From: Metabacillus_B sp050107715
GTDB lineage: Bacteria; Bacillota; Bacilli; Bacillales; Bacillaceae
Direction: 5' to 3'
Assembly (NCBI RefSeq): GCF_050107715.1
Contig: NZ_JBNILN010000001.1
Coordinates: forward strand, 744,001-808,000
DNA length: 64,000 bases
This document shows positions 25,958 through 35,367 of the stretch, one piece after another. The notes under the pieces are model-generated. The model saw nothing but the letters and a program-made list of their open reading frames with translations. It searched no databases and was not told the DNA's origin. Position 1 is the stretch's first letter, and the number at the start of each line of letters is the position of its first letter. The position numbers and the translations under genes are program-made.

Positions 25958-27343
25958 ATGAAAAACGTAAAATTCTGGTGGGCTGCGATCCTGCCCCTGC
26001 TGATCTTAAGTGCATGCGGAACAGCTCCACAAAACGTAATCGAAAGTTCATCCACTGCACAAGAAAATCTGGACAATGTAATGGTGGAATTTACGATTGA
26101 GAACAAAGGAAAACAGAGTTATAAGGGGACACAAAAACTGGATTTTAAAAATAAGAAAACATTAAAAGAGTATGATAACGGGAACTTAATCTATATCGAT
26201 CCAAGTTCCGGGATTCTAGGTCTAGAAGGCGAAAATTCAGAGATGAACGAGGGGGAAGAAGAGTATTACAGAAACCTCTCGGAGCAAGAGCTTAATATGG
26301 GACGCGATTACATTGCCTATCTAGAAGGGATTGATCCGGAACTCCAAAATAAATTTAAGATGGAGTCTGAAACCGATCATTCCTATGTATTAACCTTCAA
26401 CGGGACAGACGAGGAAAAACAATCCCTATTAGAGAAAGAAAGAGCGGATTACTACAAAAATCTCTTTGAAGCGGATCAATCAGATAATAAAAAGCAAGAG
26501 AACATCCGCCTTAAAAAGTATGATATCTCGATCACAATCGACAAAGAAACAAATTTTATGACCAAGCTCATTATCCACCAGATCTTCTCTGAAAAAATAC
26601 AAAATGAAACACAAAACATTGATCACAGGAAAGAATATATTTATTCATCCCACAATAAGCTGGAAGACATCGCTAAGCCTGAATCGGAAGAAGAATTACC
26701 GGCTGAAAAACCTGCTGAAGAGCCTTCCGAAGAACCCGCTGAAGAGCCTGGAGAAAGCGAAGACAATGCAGCTTATGAAGAAGAGGCGGCAAAATATGTA
26801 GATGCGCTCATTCAAGCGACCGTCTATCAAAACACAGATAATTACATCAGCAAAGCTCCTGATGCTGAAAGCGATGATCAGAAGAAGAAAAGCGCCGAAG
26901 AGCAAAAGGGATTCTTTATTGCGGCATTTGAAACCAATTTAACGAATGCACTTAAATCATTTGGTGCTGCGCCATCACCCGGAAAACTGGAAAAAGCAAC
27001 AGCTGCATTTAAAAATGCTCTTTCACAGACGAAGTACGAGATAGTAGATTCAAAATCAGCCGAAGACGGCACCTCTTATACAGTTACTCTGAGTATTGAA
27101 GGGTTCAGTGAAACCAAGCTCCTTTCAAAAGACCTGACAGACGCAATTACAAGCTTTCAAGAAGGAAAGATGTCCGGACAGGAATTTGGCGACAAGTATT
27201 TAGATATCCTTACAAAGGTATACAGCGGTAAGATCTCACTGGAACCCGCAAAAGAAGCGACTGTGAACGTCCTCCGCAATCCGGATGGAACTTATGCTGT
27301 CCTCATGCAGGATGAATATTTATTAACGTTTGTACAGCAATAG
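25958..27343 (+). CDS. Large lipoprotein with DUF6612-like and DUF5105-like parts
   Basis: A 461-residue lipoprotein with the signal MKNVKFWWAAILPLLILSAC and lipidated cysteine at about residue 20. GGGGGAA precedes ATG 25958; a GTG directly before it is less well placed. Residues 30-230 resemble LppX/DUF6612-type lipid- or ligand-binding beta domains. Residues 235-265 are a low-complexity Glu/Pro linker (LPAEKPAEEPSEEPAEEP). The remainder resembles DUF5105, found in many Bacillus surface lipoproteins. It is divergent from the par cassette and shares the repeat region. A strong terminator follows. Function is unknown. Confidence 0.8.
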   Translation: MKNVKFWWAAILPLLILSACGTAPQNVIESSSTAQENLDNVMVEFTIENKGKQSYKGTQKLDFKNKKTLKEYDNGNLIYIDPSSGILGLEGENSEMNEGEEEYYRNLSEQELNMGRDYIAYLEGIDPELQNKFKMESETDHSYVLTFNGTDEEKQSLLEKERADYYKNLFEADQSDNKKQENIRLKKYDISITIDKETNFMTKLIIHQIFSEKIQNETQNIDHRKEYIYSSHNKLEDIAKPESEEELPAEKPAEEPSEEPAEEPGESEDNAAYEEEAAKYVDALIQATVYQNTDNYISKAPDAESDDQKKKSAEEQKGFFIAAFETNLTNALKSFGAAPSPGKLEKATAAFKNALSQTKYEIVDSKSAEDGTSYTVTLSIEGFSETKLLSKDLTDAITSFQEGKMSGQEFGDKYLDILTKVYSGKISLEPAKEATVNVLRNPDGTYAVLMQDEYLLTFVQQ

Positions 27344-27352
27344 AAACAGCAT

Positions 27353-27383
27353 AAAAAACCCCCAAGAATTTGGGGGTTTTATT
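27353..27383 (+). terminator. Terminator of the large lipoprotein gene
   Basis: AAAACCCCCAA and TGGGGGTTTT arms with a short loop and a T run on the plus strand, 10 bp after the stop. Confidence 0.9.
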
Positions 27384-27534
27384 ATGATGTATTTGAAGGG
27401 CTTTTGAGTGATCAGAATCACTCTGTCCCCTGGCATCACTGCCATACTGCTGCAAGGGCTTAAGGCCCAAACCTATCAAAACCATGCCCTCTTTCTTCCA
27501 TCATCCATACCTGGTTTCAAGCACAAGCAGGTAC

Positions 27535-28884
27535 TTACTGCTCCTCATTCTCGTATTGATTGAGCCATTCACAAAAGATCGCGTAATCTGCATTGGTTTG
27601 ACGCTTGTACCCCATTGCCGTGAACGAAATCTGATCGGCGAACCGGCGTGTGTCAGACCCGATCGCTTTTAATATTTCCATTTCACTGTGATGGGTAAGG
27701 AAGGAATCTGCTAAATCTGCATCGGCTCTTGCATGGATTTTGGCTGTAATTCTTCCCATTGTATCCAATGCTTCATCCATTTGCTGGGGCCCGTCAATAT
27801 GCTTAGCCTTCAGCTTTTTTTTAACGGGGGAACGTTCCCTGATATAAAAGTGGCGCCCCTCCATTGTTACGTAGCCTAGAAAAGGATCCTCATGATGGTG
27901 CATAGCCTTTTGGGTGGATATCACCCTTTCACCCTGATGGGCATGCTCTTCCCAAAATTCCCTTCCTGCCGGAAGAAAATATCCTGGAATGGGCGCACGG
28001 ACTTCTTTTACTTCCAGTACTAAATCGTCCAGGCCATGTTCCCCTTCGTCCCCTTCAATCAGGACATAAAAACGGTCAAGGCCGATAGAAGCTGTACCCG
28101 AGCCAAGTTTTTTGGAAATATCTTTGATTTTGTAGTAAGAGAGATCCCTTTGGTCATTTTTATCTAAAGACGCGATGTAGTCTTTCCATGCTTCTTTGAT
28201 CATTACCGATTCATGTTCAGAGGCGTGCTGGATTTCTTCTGACCATTTAAAGCTCCGGACTCCCTGATCATTTAGTTCTGTATAGTCATCGAGCAGCTTA
28301 TTCATTCTTCTTTTTTTTAATTTTTTCAGCAGTTTCCGGACTGGATTTTTTGAGTTTTCCGAAGTGAAATAAAAGGTTACAGGATCATCTTTTCCTTTGG
28401 CAAATCGTTTCATCTGATCCGTATAAGCCTTTAAATACGTGTGAATCCTTGCTTCCTGCTCTTCCTCGGTGTACCCTTCCGCTTCACAAAAAAGCGCGAT
28501 GCTTGCCGACATTCTCAGCAAATCATATAAATAAGAGCCCATTGTTCCTTCATCGAAATCATTTACATCGAATACGAAATCTCCCTTTTCATTTTGAAAG
28601 GCTCCGAAATTTTCAATATGCAGATCCCCTTGTATCCAAATCGGCTTGTCCTCCGGTGTATGAAAAGAAAAAGGGATTTTCGTTACATCAAAATAGAACA
28701 AATAGGCGCTTCCTCTGAAAAATCTAAATGGACTCTCTGCCATTTTACGATACTTTTCCAGCCTCATTTCCCGGGAAAGATTCATGATGGTGCCGTCCAG
28801 TTCATTTAAAATCGCATCGATTGTCTGATGGCGCAGCATCCTTTTTAATGAGCTTGCCCGGTCTGCTATGTTTGCTGTTTCCAC
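27535..28884 (-). CDS. DUF2252 family protein (kinase-like fold)
   Basis: A 449-residue protein of the DUF2252 family. It has the kinase-like catalytic pattern IQGDLHIENFGAF (84-96, matching the H-x-D or G-D-x-H loop of aminoglycoside-phosphotransferase folds) and DVNDFDEG (106-113, the metal-binding aspartate). Substrate is unknown. The start is GTG with GGGGAGAC upstream. It is divergent from a LysR gene, with 133 bp between the starts, so control by that regulator is possible but unproven. No signal peptide or membrane helix is seen. Confidence 0.85.
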   Translation of the reverse strand: METANIADRASSLKRMLRHQTIDAILNELDGTIMNLSREMRLEKYRKMAESPFRFFRGSAYLFYFDVTKIPFSFHTPEDKPIWIQGDLHIENFGAFQNEKGDFVFDVNDFDEGTMGSYLYDLLRMSASIALFCEAEGYTEEEQEARIHTYLKAYTDQMKRFAKGKDDPVTFYFTSENSKNPVRKLLKKLKKRRMNKLLDDYTELNDQGVRSFKWSEEIQHASEHESVMIKEAWKDYIASLDKNDQRDLSYYKIKDISKKLGSGTASIGLDRFYVLIEGDEGEHGLDDLVLEVKEVRAPIPGYFLPAGREFWEEHAHQGERVISTQKAMHHHEDPFLGYVTMEGRHFYIRERSPVKKKLKAKHIDGPQQMDEALDTMGRITAKIHARADADLADSFLTHHSEMEILKAIGSDTRRFADQISFTAMGYKRQTNADYAIFCEWLNQYENEEQ

Positions 28885-29017
28885 TCAAGTCTCCCCGCTT
28901 TCCTTACCATGTTAGAATAAGTATATTCCTAATTTCTGAATCATGCAAAAGGCTTGTGAAGAATAGCGCAAACTTTGCTAAGATGAATGTATCCGGATGA
29001 AGATGAGGGTGAAAATC

Positions 29018-29902
29018 ATGGACATAAAGCATTTGCAATATTTCATAGAAGTCGTCAAATTTAAGAGCTTTACAAGGGCCGCCAACCATTTGTTCATTAC
29101 ACAGCCTACAATCAGCAAAATGATTAAAAATCTGGAAGAAGAACTCGGGGTCACGCTATTTGAACGCTCCCGCAAAAAGCTCATTTTAACGGATGCGGGA
29201 CAGGTGATCTATGATCAGGCTAAATTGATTGATCATGCCTTCCGTAACCTTCAAATGGAGCTCGATGATTTGCTGAGCCTGAAAAAAGGTGTGATCCGCC
29301 TAGGGCTGCCACCTATTATCGATACCGGTTTTTTTCCGAAGATGATTGGCTCCTTTCATGAACAGTATCCGGATATTACCTTCCATTTAGTTGAAGACGG
29401 CTCGAAAAAAATTGAGGAAGAGGTCGCCTCCGGCGGTCTTCATGCAGGAATTGTTGTTCTGCCGGCAAATGAAGATGAATTCACCTGCCTTTCCTATATG
29501 GAAGAGGATTTCAGGCTGGTTTTGCATCCGGATCACCGGCTGGCTGAACAGGAAGAAGTTACACTTCGCGAGCTTGAATCCGAGCCGTTCATTCTTTTTA
29601 ATAAAGATTTTGTCCTTCATGACCGCATTTTGACAGCATGCAACAGCGCAGGATTTCAGCCAAAGGTCGTCTCTGAAAGCTCTCAATGGGAATTTATTGA
29701 AGAGATGGTCTCGTGCAGACTCGGAGCAGCCATGTTCCCTGAGAGCATATGCCGGCACCTTTCTAATAAAGTCCGTTCAGTAAAGATCGTGGACCCGGCT
29801 ATAAGCTGGCATTTGGCCGTTATTTGGAAAAAAGACCACTACCTCCCCTTCGCCGCAAAAGAATGGCTTCATTACGTAAAACAGCAATTAAAGATACCGT
29901 AG
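29018..29902 (+). CDS. LysR family regulator (CidR/YwbI-like)
   Basis: A 294-residue LysR-type regulator. The N-terminal winged helix-turn-helix MDIKHLQYFIEVVKFKSF...AANHLFITQPTISKMIKNLE occupies residues 1-62; the effector-binding domain follows from 85. The sequence MDIKHLQYFIEVV and the length match CidR/YwbI-type regulators, which respond to acetate or pyruvate overflow. Start at ATG 29018 is set by GAGGGTG eight bases upstream; the longer frame is not preceded by a site. It diverges from the DUF2252 gene. Confidence 0.88.
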   Translation: MDIKHLQYFIEVVKFKSFTRAANHLFITQPTISKMIKNLEEELGVTLFERSRKKLILTDAGQVIYDQAKLIDHAFRNLQMELDDLLSLKKGVIRLGLPPIIDTGFFPKMIGSFHEQYPDITFHLVEDGSKKIEEEVASGGLHAGIVVLPANEDEFTCLSYMEEDFRLVLHPDHRLAEQEEVTLRELESEPFILFNKDFVLHDRILTACNSAGFQPKVVSESSQWEFIEEMVSCRLGAAMFPESICRHLSNKVRSVKIVDPAISWHLAVIWKKDHYLPFAAKEWLHYVKQQLKIP

Positions 29903-29944
29903 AGCTGTATACCTAACGCTGCTTCCGGATACGGCCCGATTAAG

Positions 29945-29988
29945 ACCTAAGAACGCTCGCTTAAAGAGTGGTATTAGGTGTTTTTTTT
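29945..29988 (+). terminator. Terminator of the LysR gene
   Basis: ACCTAA and TTAGGT outer arms with an inner imperfect stem (CGCTC/GAGTG), followed by nine T on the plus strand. Confidence 0.65.
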
Positions 29989-30155
29989 ATTTTATCCTCG
30001 CAATCCCCCGTTCTATCATTCCAATTTGGAAGCATTTACATAGACACATGGAATCCTAAGAATAAAAAACAACCATTTTACTTACATTTTTTCTCATACT
30101 ACACTAGCCCTATAACAAGACTGCCATTGAGACAGGACAGAAGGGATCTGACGGA

Positions 30156-30677
30156 ATGGAAGCAAAAAGAGCGAAAGAAAGCCGTATTGTTAATACCGAT
30201 CAAGTATTAACTTGCGATTTAAATAACTACAACACTCTGTTCGGCGGTGTGCTGATGAAAAAGCTGGACAGCTGTGCCACTCTTTCTGCGAGAAGGCATG
30301 CGCGGGCCAAGGAGTGCGTAACTGCATCGACAGACTCCATTGACTTCTTATGCCCGATTCATCAAACGGACTCTGTATGCATTGAATCCTTTGTATCCTT
30401 CACAGGAAGTACATCAATGGAGATTTTCTGCAAGGTGATAGCGGAGGACATGATCAAGGGCGAGAGAAGAATTGCAGCTACAGCATTTCTCACGTTTGTC
30501 GCGCTGGATGAGAGCAAAAAACCCCTTGCGGTTCCGCAGGTTATTCCTGAAACCGAAGAAGAAAAATTCCTCTATGAAACAGCGAATCAACGTGCGGAAA
30601 TGAGAAAGCTCAGAAGAACAAAAAGCAAGGAGCTCGCTAAAAATATTACGTTAAACAAGCCATGGGATTACGAATAA
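30156..30677 (+). CDS. Acyl-CoA thioesterase, hotdog fold (YkhA family)
   Basis: A 173-residue hotdog-fold protein of the YkhA/BFIT type. The active-site region TLFGGVLMKKLDSCATLSA (28-46) carries the family's N/D-x-x-x-x-x-G-G motif, with LYETANQRAEMRKLRR at the end. These enzymes hydrolyse acyl-CoAs. It is followed 19 bp later by a small gene on the same strand, probably co-transcribed. The region before it (29989-30155) is AT-rich and holds no gene. Confidence 0.88.
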   Translation: MEAKRAKESRIVNTDQVLTCDLNNYNTLFGGVLMKKLDSCATLSARRHARAKECVTASTDSIDFLCPIHQTDSVCIESFVSFTGSTSMEIFCKVIAEDMIKGERRIAATAFLTFVALDESKKPLAVPQVIPETEEEKFLYETANQRAEMRKLRRTKSKELAKNITLNKPWDYE

Positions 30678-30696
30678 AAAAAGGGCGGGGATAGGA

Positions 30697-31065
30697 ATGG
30701 TTGCTGCTTCAAACATGGAAGATCTGCAAATGCTTCAAGCTGAGCTGGAAAAAATGAAAGACGGATATCCGGAACTGTTCAGCAAATGGATTCATCTGGT
30801 GAATTTGACACGTCAGCTGCAGTTTAAACATCATTTTATGGGAAGCATGCTGCTGGATGAAAAACCTGGCCGCTACTACCCAAGCACAGCAGAAAAATCC
30901 GTTTTAACGCTCTATAAAGAAGAGGTGCAAAAGCTGAAAATGGAACCTGAATTTCCTGTTTTGCGCAAACTTTTAAGTCAATATCATGAGACGGGGTTCT
31001 CAAAAATCAGCCGGCTCTCCCTCGGTCATCCACCCGAATCTCTTGTCGGTGTTACCATCGCATAA
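30697..31065 (+). CDS. Hypothetical protein, 122 residues
   Basis: A helical, soluble protein without signal peptide, preceded by GGGGATAGG. It has a heptad-like start (MLQAELEKMKDGYPELFSKW) and a compact charged middle (KSVLTLYKEEVQKLKM). I do not recognise the family. It follows the thioesterase with a 19-bp gap and ends at a terminator, so the two probably form one transcript. Confidence 0.7.
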   Translation: MVAASNMEDLQMLQAELEKMKDGYPELFSKWIHLVNLTRQLQFKHHFMGSMLLDEKPGRYYPSTAEKSVLTLYKEEVQKLKMEPEFPVLRKLLSQYHETGFSKISRLSLGHPPESLVGVTIA

Positions 31066-31075
31066 TGGAATTTGA

Positions 31076-31102
31076 CCCTGTGTCGAAAACACGGGGTTTT
31101 TT
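31076..31102 (+). terminator. Terminator after the thioesterase operon
   Basis: CCCTGTGT and ACACGGGG arms (one wobble) around a five-base loop with six T after them on the plus strand. Confidence 0.85.
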
Positions 31103-31172
31103 CCTATTGATTTTCCGTTCCATACCAGATATCCTTCCCTTAGAAGTGATTCACTTTTTGGAGGAATGAGAA

Positions 31173-31316
31173 ATGGATAGAACCTTCCGCGTCGCGGCTA
31201 ACCTGGTACAAAAACAGCCGGAATTTATCCGGGCTTGTCTTTATACCTTTATTGCCGCGGCAATTGTAATGTGCGGATACGGATTAGGCTGTTTAGCAGG
31301 AATTCTTCTCTTTTAA
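31173..31316 (+). CDS. Small membrane protein, 47 residues
   Basis: A 47-codon frame starting at ATG 31173 after GGAGGAATGAGAA, a good ribosome binding site. The product has a polar start (MDRTFRVAANLVQKQPEFIR) and one hydrophobic helix (CLYTFIAAAIVMCGYGLGCL) with three cysteines, ending AGILLF. I do not recognise a family. It looks like a real small membrane peptide, but its short length keeps confidence moderate. Confidence 0.5.
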   Translation: MDRTFRVAANLVQKQPEFIRACLYTFIAAAIVMCGYGLGCLAGILLF

Positions 31317-31369
31317 TTCGTAACCTGCTGAAACTCCTGGCTTATAGAGCCGAAGAACCTGGCAGACGG

Positions 31370-31552
31370 ATGGCCCTGCAGCTTGAAAAGCCTTGTAAAG
31401 GCAGGGCCTGGCACGGGCTCTCTATAGTGGAGGCTCTGGAGGGAGCAGGATACGAAATGGCATTCAACCGCCCTGTCCCCGGCGCACATTCCATTTGGGA
31501 AATTGTTCGTCATATTACTGCAGCAAATGAAATGGTGACAAAAAGGATATAG
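31370..31552 (+). pseudogene. Truncated DinB-like protein fragment
   Basis: The frame from 31370 encodes about 60 residues that match the N-terminal part of DinB/YfiT-like metalloenzymes: GRAWHGLSIVEALEGAGYEM and RPVPGAHSIWEIVRHITAAN. The histidine motif GAHSIWEIVRHI normally begins a four-helix bundle of about 150-170 residues. Here the frame ends after KRI, and no continuation is found in other frames, since the next gene starts 18 bp later. It also lacks a clear ribosome binding site. It is therefore most likely a decayed remnant. Confidence 0.65.
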
Positions 31553-31569
31553 TAAGGCAGGTCCAAAAC

Positions 31570-32058
31570 ATGCTTAAAGAGGATAAAGTATTTGCGGAGG
31601 ATGTATTAAGGCATCTTTTTTCAGGAGCCCAGGTTGACGGAGTGCAGTTTGGATTTTCACCGGCTGCTATTAAGATTTATTTCACCAATTATGAAAACAC
31701 AGAGGACTATGGCGGACAGCTCTATTTAAACATTGAATCAAAGTGGTGTGTGTTTGATCAGCCGCCTCAGATATACCCTTCGAATGAGGATGAAATGGAA
31801 AATGATTCGGAGGATGAAGAATACTCCAGAGTTTATAGGATAAGAAGGAAAAAAGTTGCGGATATAAGGTTAGGAGAAGAAACACCGCATCTTTATATCA
31901 CGCTGGAGAATGGCTCTGTTCTTTTTGTAAATGGTTCTCACGGATTATACGAGTGCTGGCAGGCAGGCGTGCAATACGACGATGAGACCTGGCTCGTTGT
32001 GGCGGTTCCGGGCAGGGACATTGCTGTGTGGGCTCCTGACCGGTTTTATATAAGCTGA
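31570..32058 (+). CDS. Hypothetical protein, 162 residues
   Basis: A soluble, acidic protein without signal peptide or membrane helix. A beta-rich pattern alternates with charged loops (QLYLNIESKWCVFDQPPQIY, a Glu/Asp-rich loop near residue 75-85, PHLYITLENGSVLFVNGSHG). It ends in VWAPDRFYIS. I do not recognise the family; small immunity-like or DUF-type proteins share this look but nothing proves it. The stop overlaps a hairpin that serves as terminator. Confidence 0.65.
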   Translation: MLKEDKVFAEDVLRHLFSGAQVDGVQFGFSPAAIKIYFTNYENTEDYGGQLYLNIESKWCVFDQPPQIYPSNEDEMENDSEDEEYSRVYRIRRKKVADIRLGEETPHLYITLENGSVLFVNGSHGLYECWQAGVQYDDETWLVVAVPGRDIAVWAPDRFYIS

Positions 32059-32096
32059 AAACAGCTGACGGAATGAAAACCGCCAGCTGTTTTATT
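32056..32096. terminator. Bidirectional terminator between convergent genes
   Basis: AAACAGCTG and CAGCTGTTT arms with an 17-base loop, a T run on the plus side and T after the stem on the minus side, between the hypothetical gene and the amino acid permease. Confidence 0.7.
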
Positions 32097-32099
32097 TGG

Positions 32100-33476
32100 T
32101 TATTGCACACTTCTTTTATGAAATCCTTTGGCAAAGTAGACAGCCAGCAGAAGCGCAAACCATATCGGTCCAACGATCAGAGCCACTCTTGTATCTGCAC
32201 TGAATGCCATGAGTACGACAACCATCCCTAAAAAGGCAAGGGCGATATAGTTTGCATAGGGAAACAGCGGCATTTTGTATTTCAGATTTTTTACCTGCTC
32301 CCGGCTTAATGACCTGCGGTAGCGCATCTGCGACAGAAGGATGATTCCCCATGTCCAAATCGCCCCAAATGTAGAAATGCTTGTTACCCACACAAAGGCT
32401 TTTTCAGGCACGAGATAATTCAGGACCACACCGACAAGCAGGGCGGCAGCAGAAGTGAGGATGGCCAGTCCCGGCACTCCCCCTTTTGTGATCTTGCTGT
32501 AAGATTTGGGGGCTTCATCCTGCTGGGCAAGGTTAAACAGCATTCTCCCGGTACTGAAGATTCCGCTGTTGCAGGAGGACAGGGCCGCCGTTAAAACGAC
32601 AAAGTTAATAATTCCGGCTGCGCCCGGAATGCCCAGTTTTTCAAAGGTTAACACGAACGGGCTCCCCTGGGTTCCAATCTGGTCCCAAGGATAAATGGAC
32701 ATAATGACAAAAAGAGCACCGACATAGAAAATCAAAATGCGCCAGAACACGGTATCAATCGCTCTAGCCAAAGATTTTTCAGGATTTTTTACCTCCCCTG
32801 CTGTCACACCGATCAGCTCAATTCCAAGAAAGGCAAACATGACCATAGACAGTGACAGCATAACCCCTTCAATGCCATTCGGGAAAAATCCCCCATTGCT
32901 CCAAAGGTTGGAGATACCGGTAGCCACTCCGCCATTGCCAATTCCAAAGATGATAATGCCGGCTCCGATGATGATCATTCCAATAATCGTCACAATTTTA
33001 ATAAGGGCGAACCAGAACTCCAGCTCACCGTATGCTTTAACGGCCAGGAAATTTACAGAAGTCATTATGATCAAGGCGAGCAGCGCCCATATCCACGGTG
33101 CGACCTGCTCCTCCGGCACCCACATCGTCATGTATTTCGCCACAGCTGTAATTTCCGCCATACACGTAACAACCCATAGGAACCAGTAATTCCACCCCGT
33201 TAAAAACCCAGGCAGCGGCCCAAGGTAATCCCTGGCGTAACGGCTGAAAGAGCCGGCAACAGGCTTTTGGATCGCCATCTCGCCAAGTGCTCTCATAATA
33301 AAGAACATAATCATTCCTGCAAATGCGTAGGCGAGCAAAATTCCAGGCCCTGCAAGCTCAATGGCAGCTGCGGATCCAAGGAACAAGCCTACCCCTATTG
33401 CTGCACCGAGCGACATAAGGGTAATATGCCTTTCCTCCAGCCCCCGCTTCAATTCGTTGTTTTGCTGATTTTGCAT
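32100..33476 (-). CDS. Amino acid permease, AAT family (APC superfamily)
   Basis: A 458-residue transporter with twelve predicted helices. It has the AAT start HITLMSLGAAIGVGLFLGSA and the second signature EFWFALIKIVTIIGMIIIG, then SKITKGGVPGLAILTS later on. Relatives move GABA, proline, D-serine/alanine or aromatic amino acids with protons; specificity is not visible here. The ATG at 33476 follows AGGGGAAAC and is preferred over the longer frame to 33500. A perfect cre site lies 150 bp upstream, between it and the divergent amylase, so it may respond to carbon supply. Confidence 0.9.
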   Translation of the reverse strand: MQNQQNNELKRGLEERHITLMSLGAAIGVGLFLGSAAAIELAGPGILLAYAFAGMIMFFIMRALGEMAIQKPVAGSFSRYARDYLGPLPGFLTGWNYWFLWVVTCMAEITAVAKYMTMWVPEEQVAPWIWALLALIIMTSVNFLAVKAYGELEFWFALIKIVTIIGMIIIGAGIIIFGIGNGGVATGISNLWSNGGFFPNGIEGVMLSLSMVMFAFLGIELIGVTAGEVKNPEKSLARAIDTVFWRILIFYVGALFVIMSIYPWDQIGTQGSPFVLTFEKLGIPGAAGIINFVVLTAALSSCNSGIFSTGRMLFNLAQQDEAPKSYSKITKGGVPGLAILTSAAALLVGVVLNYLVPEKAFVWVTSISTFGAIWTWGIILLSQMRYRRSLSREQVKNLKYKMPLFPYANYIALAFLGMVVVLMAFSADTRVALIVGPIWFALLLAVYFAKGFHKRSVQ

Positions 33477-33625
33477 GTTTCCCCTCTCCCTTCTGACCAA
33501 AAAACGCGCTGAGTTTATAGCTGAATAATCCTATATTGACAGAATGTTCCGGCTGGAAGGGGCTTTTTGTTAAATTGCCGAGAACGCTGAAATTGCAAAG
33601 GATTTAGATCAGCTTCAACTCTTTT

Positions 33626-33639
33626 TGTTATCGCTTACA
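33626..33639. promoter_or_regulatory. Perfect cre site between amino acid permease and amylase
   Basis: TGTTATCGCTTACA is the exact reverse complement of a sequence fitting the cre consensus TGWAANCGNTNWCA at all 14 positions. It lies 217 bp before the amylase start and 150 bp before the permease start. The 380-bp spacer 33477-33855 holds no gene. Amylase genes in Bacillus are classic CcpA targets; which of the two genes is controlled is not shown. Confidence 0.7.
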
Positions 33640-33855
33640 TAAGATTTTAGATAAAAATTTCTTTTTTATCAATAGTCAGTATTAAGCTCACTAGAAAATC
33701 CTATCATGATTTTTGAGGGAATGCCAGCGTCATTTTTTAGGCACTTGGAACGAAAATAAAAAAGGGGAGAGCAAAATTTTTCCTGCGTAAAGGTTTACCA
33801 GCACCCTGTTTTAGGCTATTTATCATTAGATGAGCTAATTACGGGAGGAATGGGT

Positions 33856-35319
33856 ATGCCGCAGAATCATACGATGATGCAGTTTTTTGAGTGGCATTTA
33901 AAGGCAGATGGGGAGCATTGGAAAAAGCTTAAAGAGATGGCCCCTGAATTAAAAGAAATTGGCATTGATTCTGTATGGATTCCACCTGTTACGAAAGGAC
34001 AATCAGCTGAAGACACAGGATACGGGATATATGATCTTTATGATATTGGCGAGTTTGAGCAAAAGGGTACCACCCGTACAAAATACGGCACGAAGAAAGA
34101 GCTGCTGGAAGCCATTGCCGCCTGTCACGAAAATGAGATTCAGGTATATGCAGACGTTGTGATGAACCACAAGGCAGGAGCTGATGAAACGGAAACATTT
34201 AAAGTGGTGGAAGTCGATCCGGATAATCGTGAAAAGGTCATATCGGACCCGTTTGACATCGAAGGCTGGACGAAATTCACCTTTCCCGGACGCAAAGACA
34301 CCTATTCCTCCTTTAAATGGAATTTCGGGCACTTTAACGGAACCGACTATGATGCAAAGCAGGACCGGACCGGGGTTTTCCGTATTCTTGGCAAAAACAA
34401 AGACTGGAATGAAAATGTAGACGACGAGTTTGGCAACTATGATTACCTCATGTTCGCCAATATTGATTACGACCACCCTGATGTCCAGAAGGAAATGATT
34501 GAATGGGGCAAATGGCTTGCGGATACATTGGACTGCGACGGCTACAGACTGGATGCCATTAAGCATATAAACCATGAGTTTATTAAAAACTTTGCAAAGG
34601 AAACCGCTGCCCACCGCGGTGAGAATTTTTATATGGTCGGTGAATTCTGGAACTCCGAGCTTGCTGCCTGTCAGGAATTTCTCGATCAGATTGACTATCA
34701 AATGGATCTATTTGACGTCTCCCTCCACTATAAACTGCACGAAGCTTCATTAACGGGACGCGACTTTGATCTGTCGACGATTTTTGAAGACACACTTGTC
34801 CAGTCACACCCTATGAATGCAGTCACGTTTGTCGACAATCATGATTCCCAGCCAAATGAAGCCCTTGAGTCATGGGTCGGCGATTGGTTTAAACAAAGTG
34901 CCTATGCCTTAATTTTGCTTCGAAAAGACGGGTATCCTTGTGTATTCTTCGGGGATTATTACGGAATAGGCGGCGAGGAGCCGGTTGAAGGGAAGAAAAT
35001 AGCCATTGATCCCCTTCTCTACGCAAGATCCAGCAAAGCCTATGGCGATCAGGATGATTACTTTGACCATCCGAATACAATCGGATGGATCCGGATGGGC
35101 ACCGATGAAATGGAACGCTCCGGCTGTGCAGTAGTCATTTCTAACGGAGATGAAGGGGAAAAAAGGATGTTTGCCGGCGAGCATCGCGCAGGTGAAGTCT
35201 GGGTCGATATGACTGGAACAAGAGAGGATAAAGTACAAATCGGAGAAGACGGCTTCGGCACGTTTCCTGTAAACGGCGAGAGCGTTTCAGTATGGGCTCT
35301 GCCGGATAAAGAGCAATAA
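33856..35319 (+). CDS. Cytoplasmic alpha-amylase (GH13)
   Basis: A 487-residue glycoside hydrolase family 13 enzyme. The conserved regions are intact: ADVVMNH (region I), GYRLDAIKHI with nucleophile Asp233, MVGEFWN with acid/base Glu263, and FVDNHDSQP with transition-state Asp330. There is no signal peptide, so it should act on internal maltodextrins or glycogen-like polymers, as E. coli AmyA does, not on external starch. The ATG at 33856 is placed 7 nt after GGGAGG; the ATG two codons earlier is too close. Length and motifs match the GH13_5 type. A perfect cre site lies upstream. Confidence 0.92.
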   Translation: MPQNHTMMQFFEWHLKADGEHWKKLKEMAPELKEIGIDSVWIPPVTKGQSAEDTGYGIYDLYDIGEFEQKGTTRTKYGTKKELLEAIAACHENEIQVYADVVMNHKAGADETETFKVVEVDPDNREKVISDPFDIEGWTKFTFPGRKDTYSSFKWNFGHFNGTDYDAKQDRTGVFRILGKNKDWNENVDDEFGNYDYLMFANIDYDHPDVQKEMIEWGKWLADTLDCDGYRLDAIKHINHEFIKNFAKETAAHRGENFYMVGEFWNSELAACQEFLDQIDYQMDLFDVSLHYKLHEASLTGRDFDLSTIFEDTLVQSHPMNAVTFVDNHDSQPNEALESWVGDWFKQSAYALILLRKDGYPCVFFGDYYGIGGEEPVEGKKIAIDPLLYARSSKAYGDQDDYFDHPNTIGWIRMGTDEMERSGCAVVISNGDEGEKRMFAGEHRAGEVWVDMTGTREDKVQIGEDGFGTFPVNGESVSVWALPDKEQ

Positions 35320-35367
35320 AGTTTCCAATGGCAGCCTGGCTGTTGCTGCCAATGCCCCTTATATACG

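Noticed and set aside
27384..27534. Possible further copy of the dispersed repeat (TCTGTCCCC, GGCATCACTGCC)
   Set aside because: Only short stretches match and the palindrome and block order are missing.
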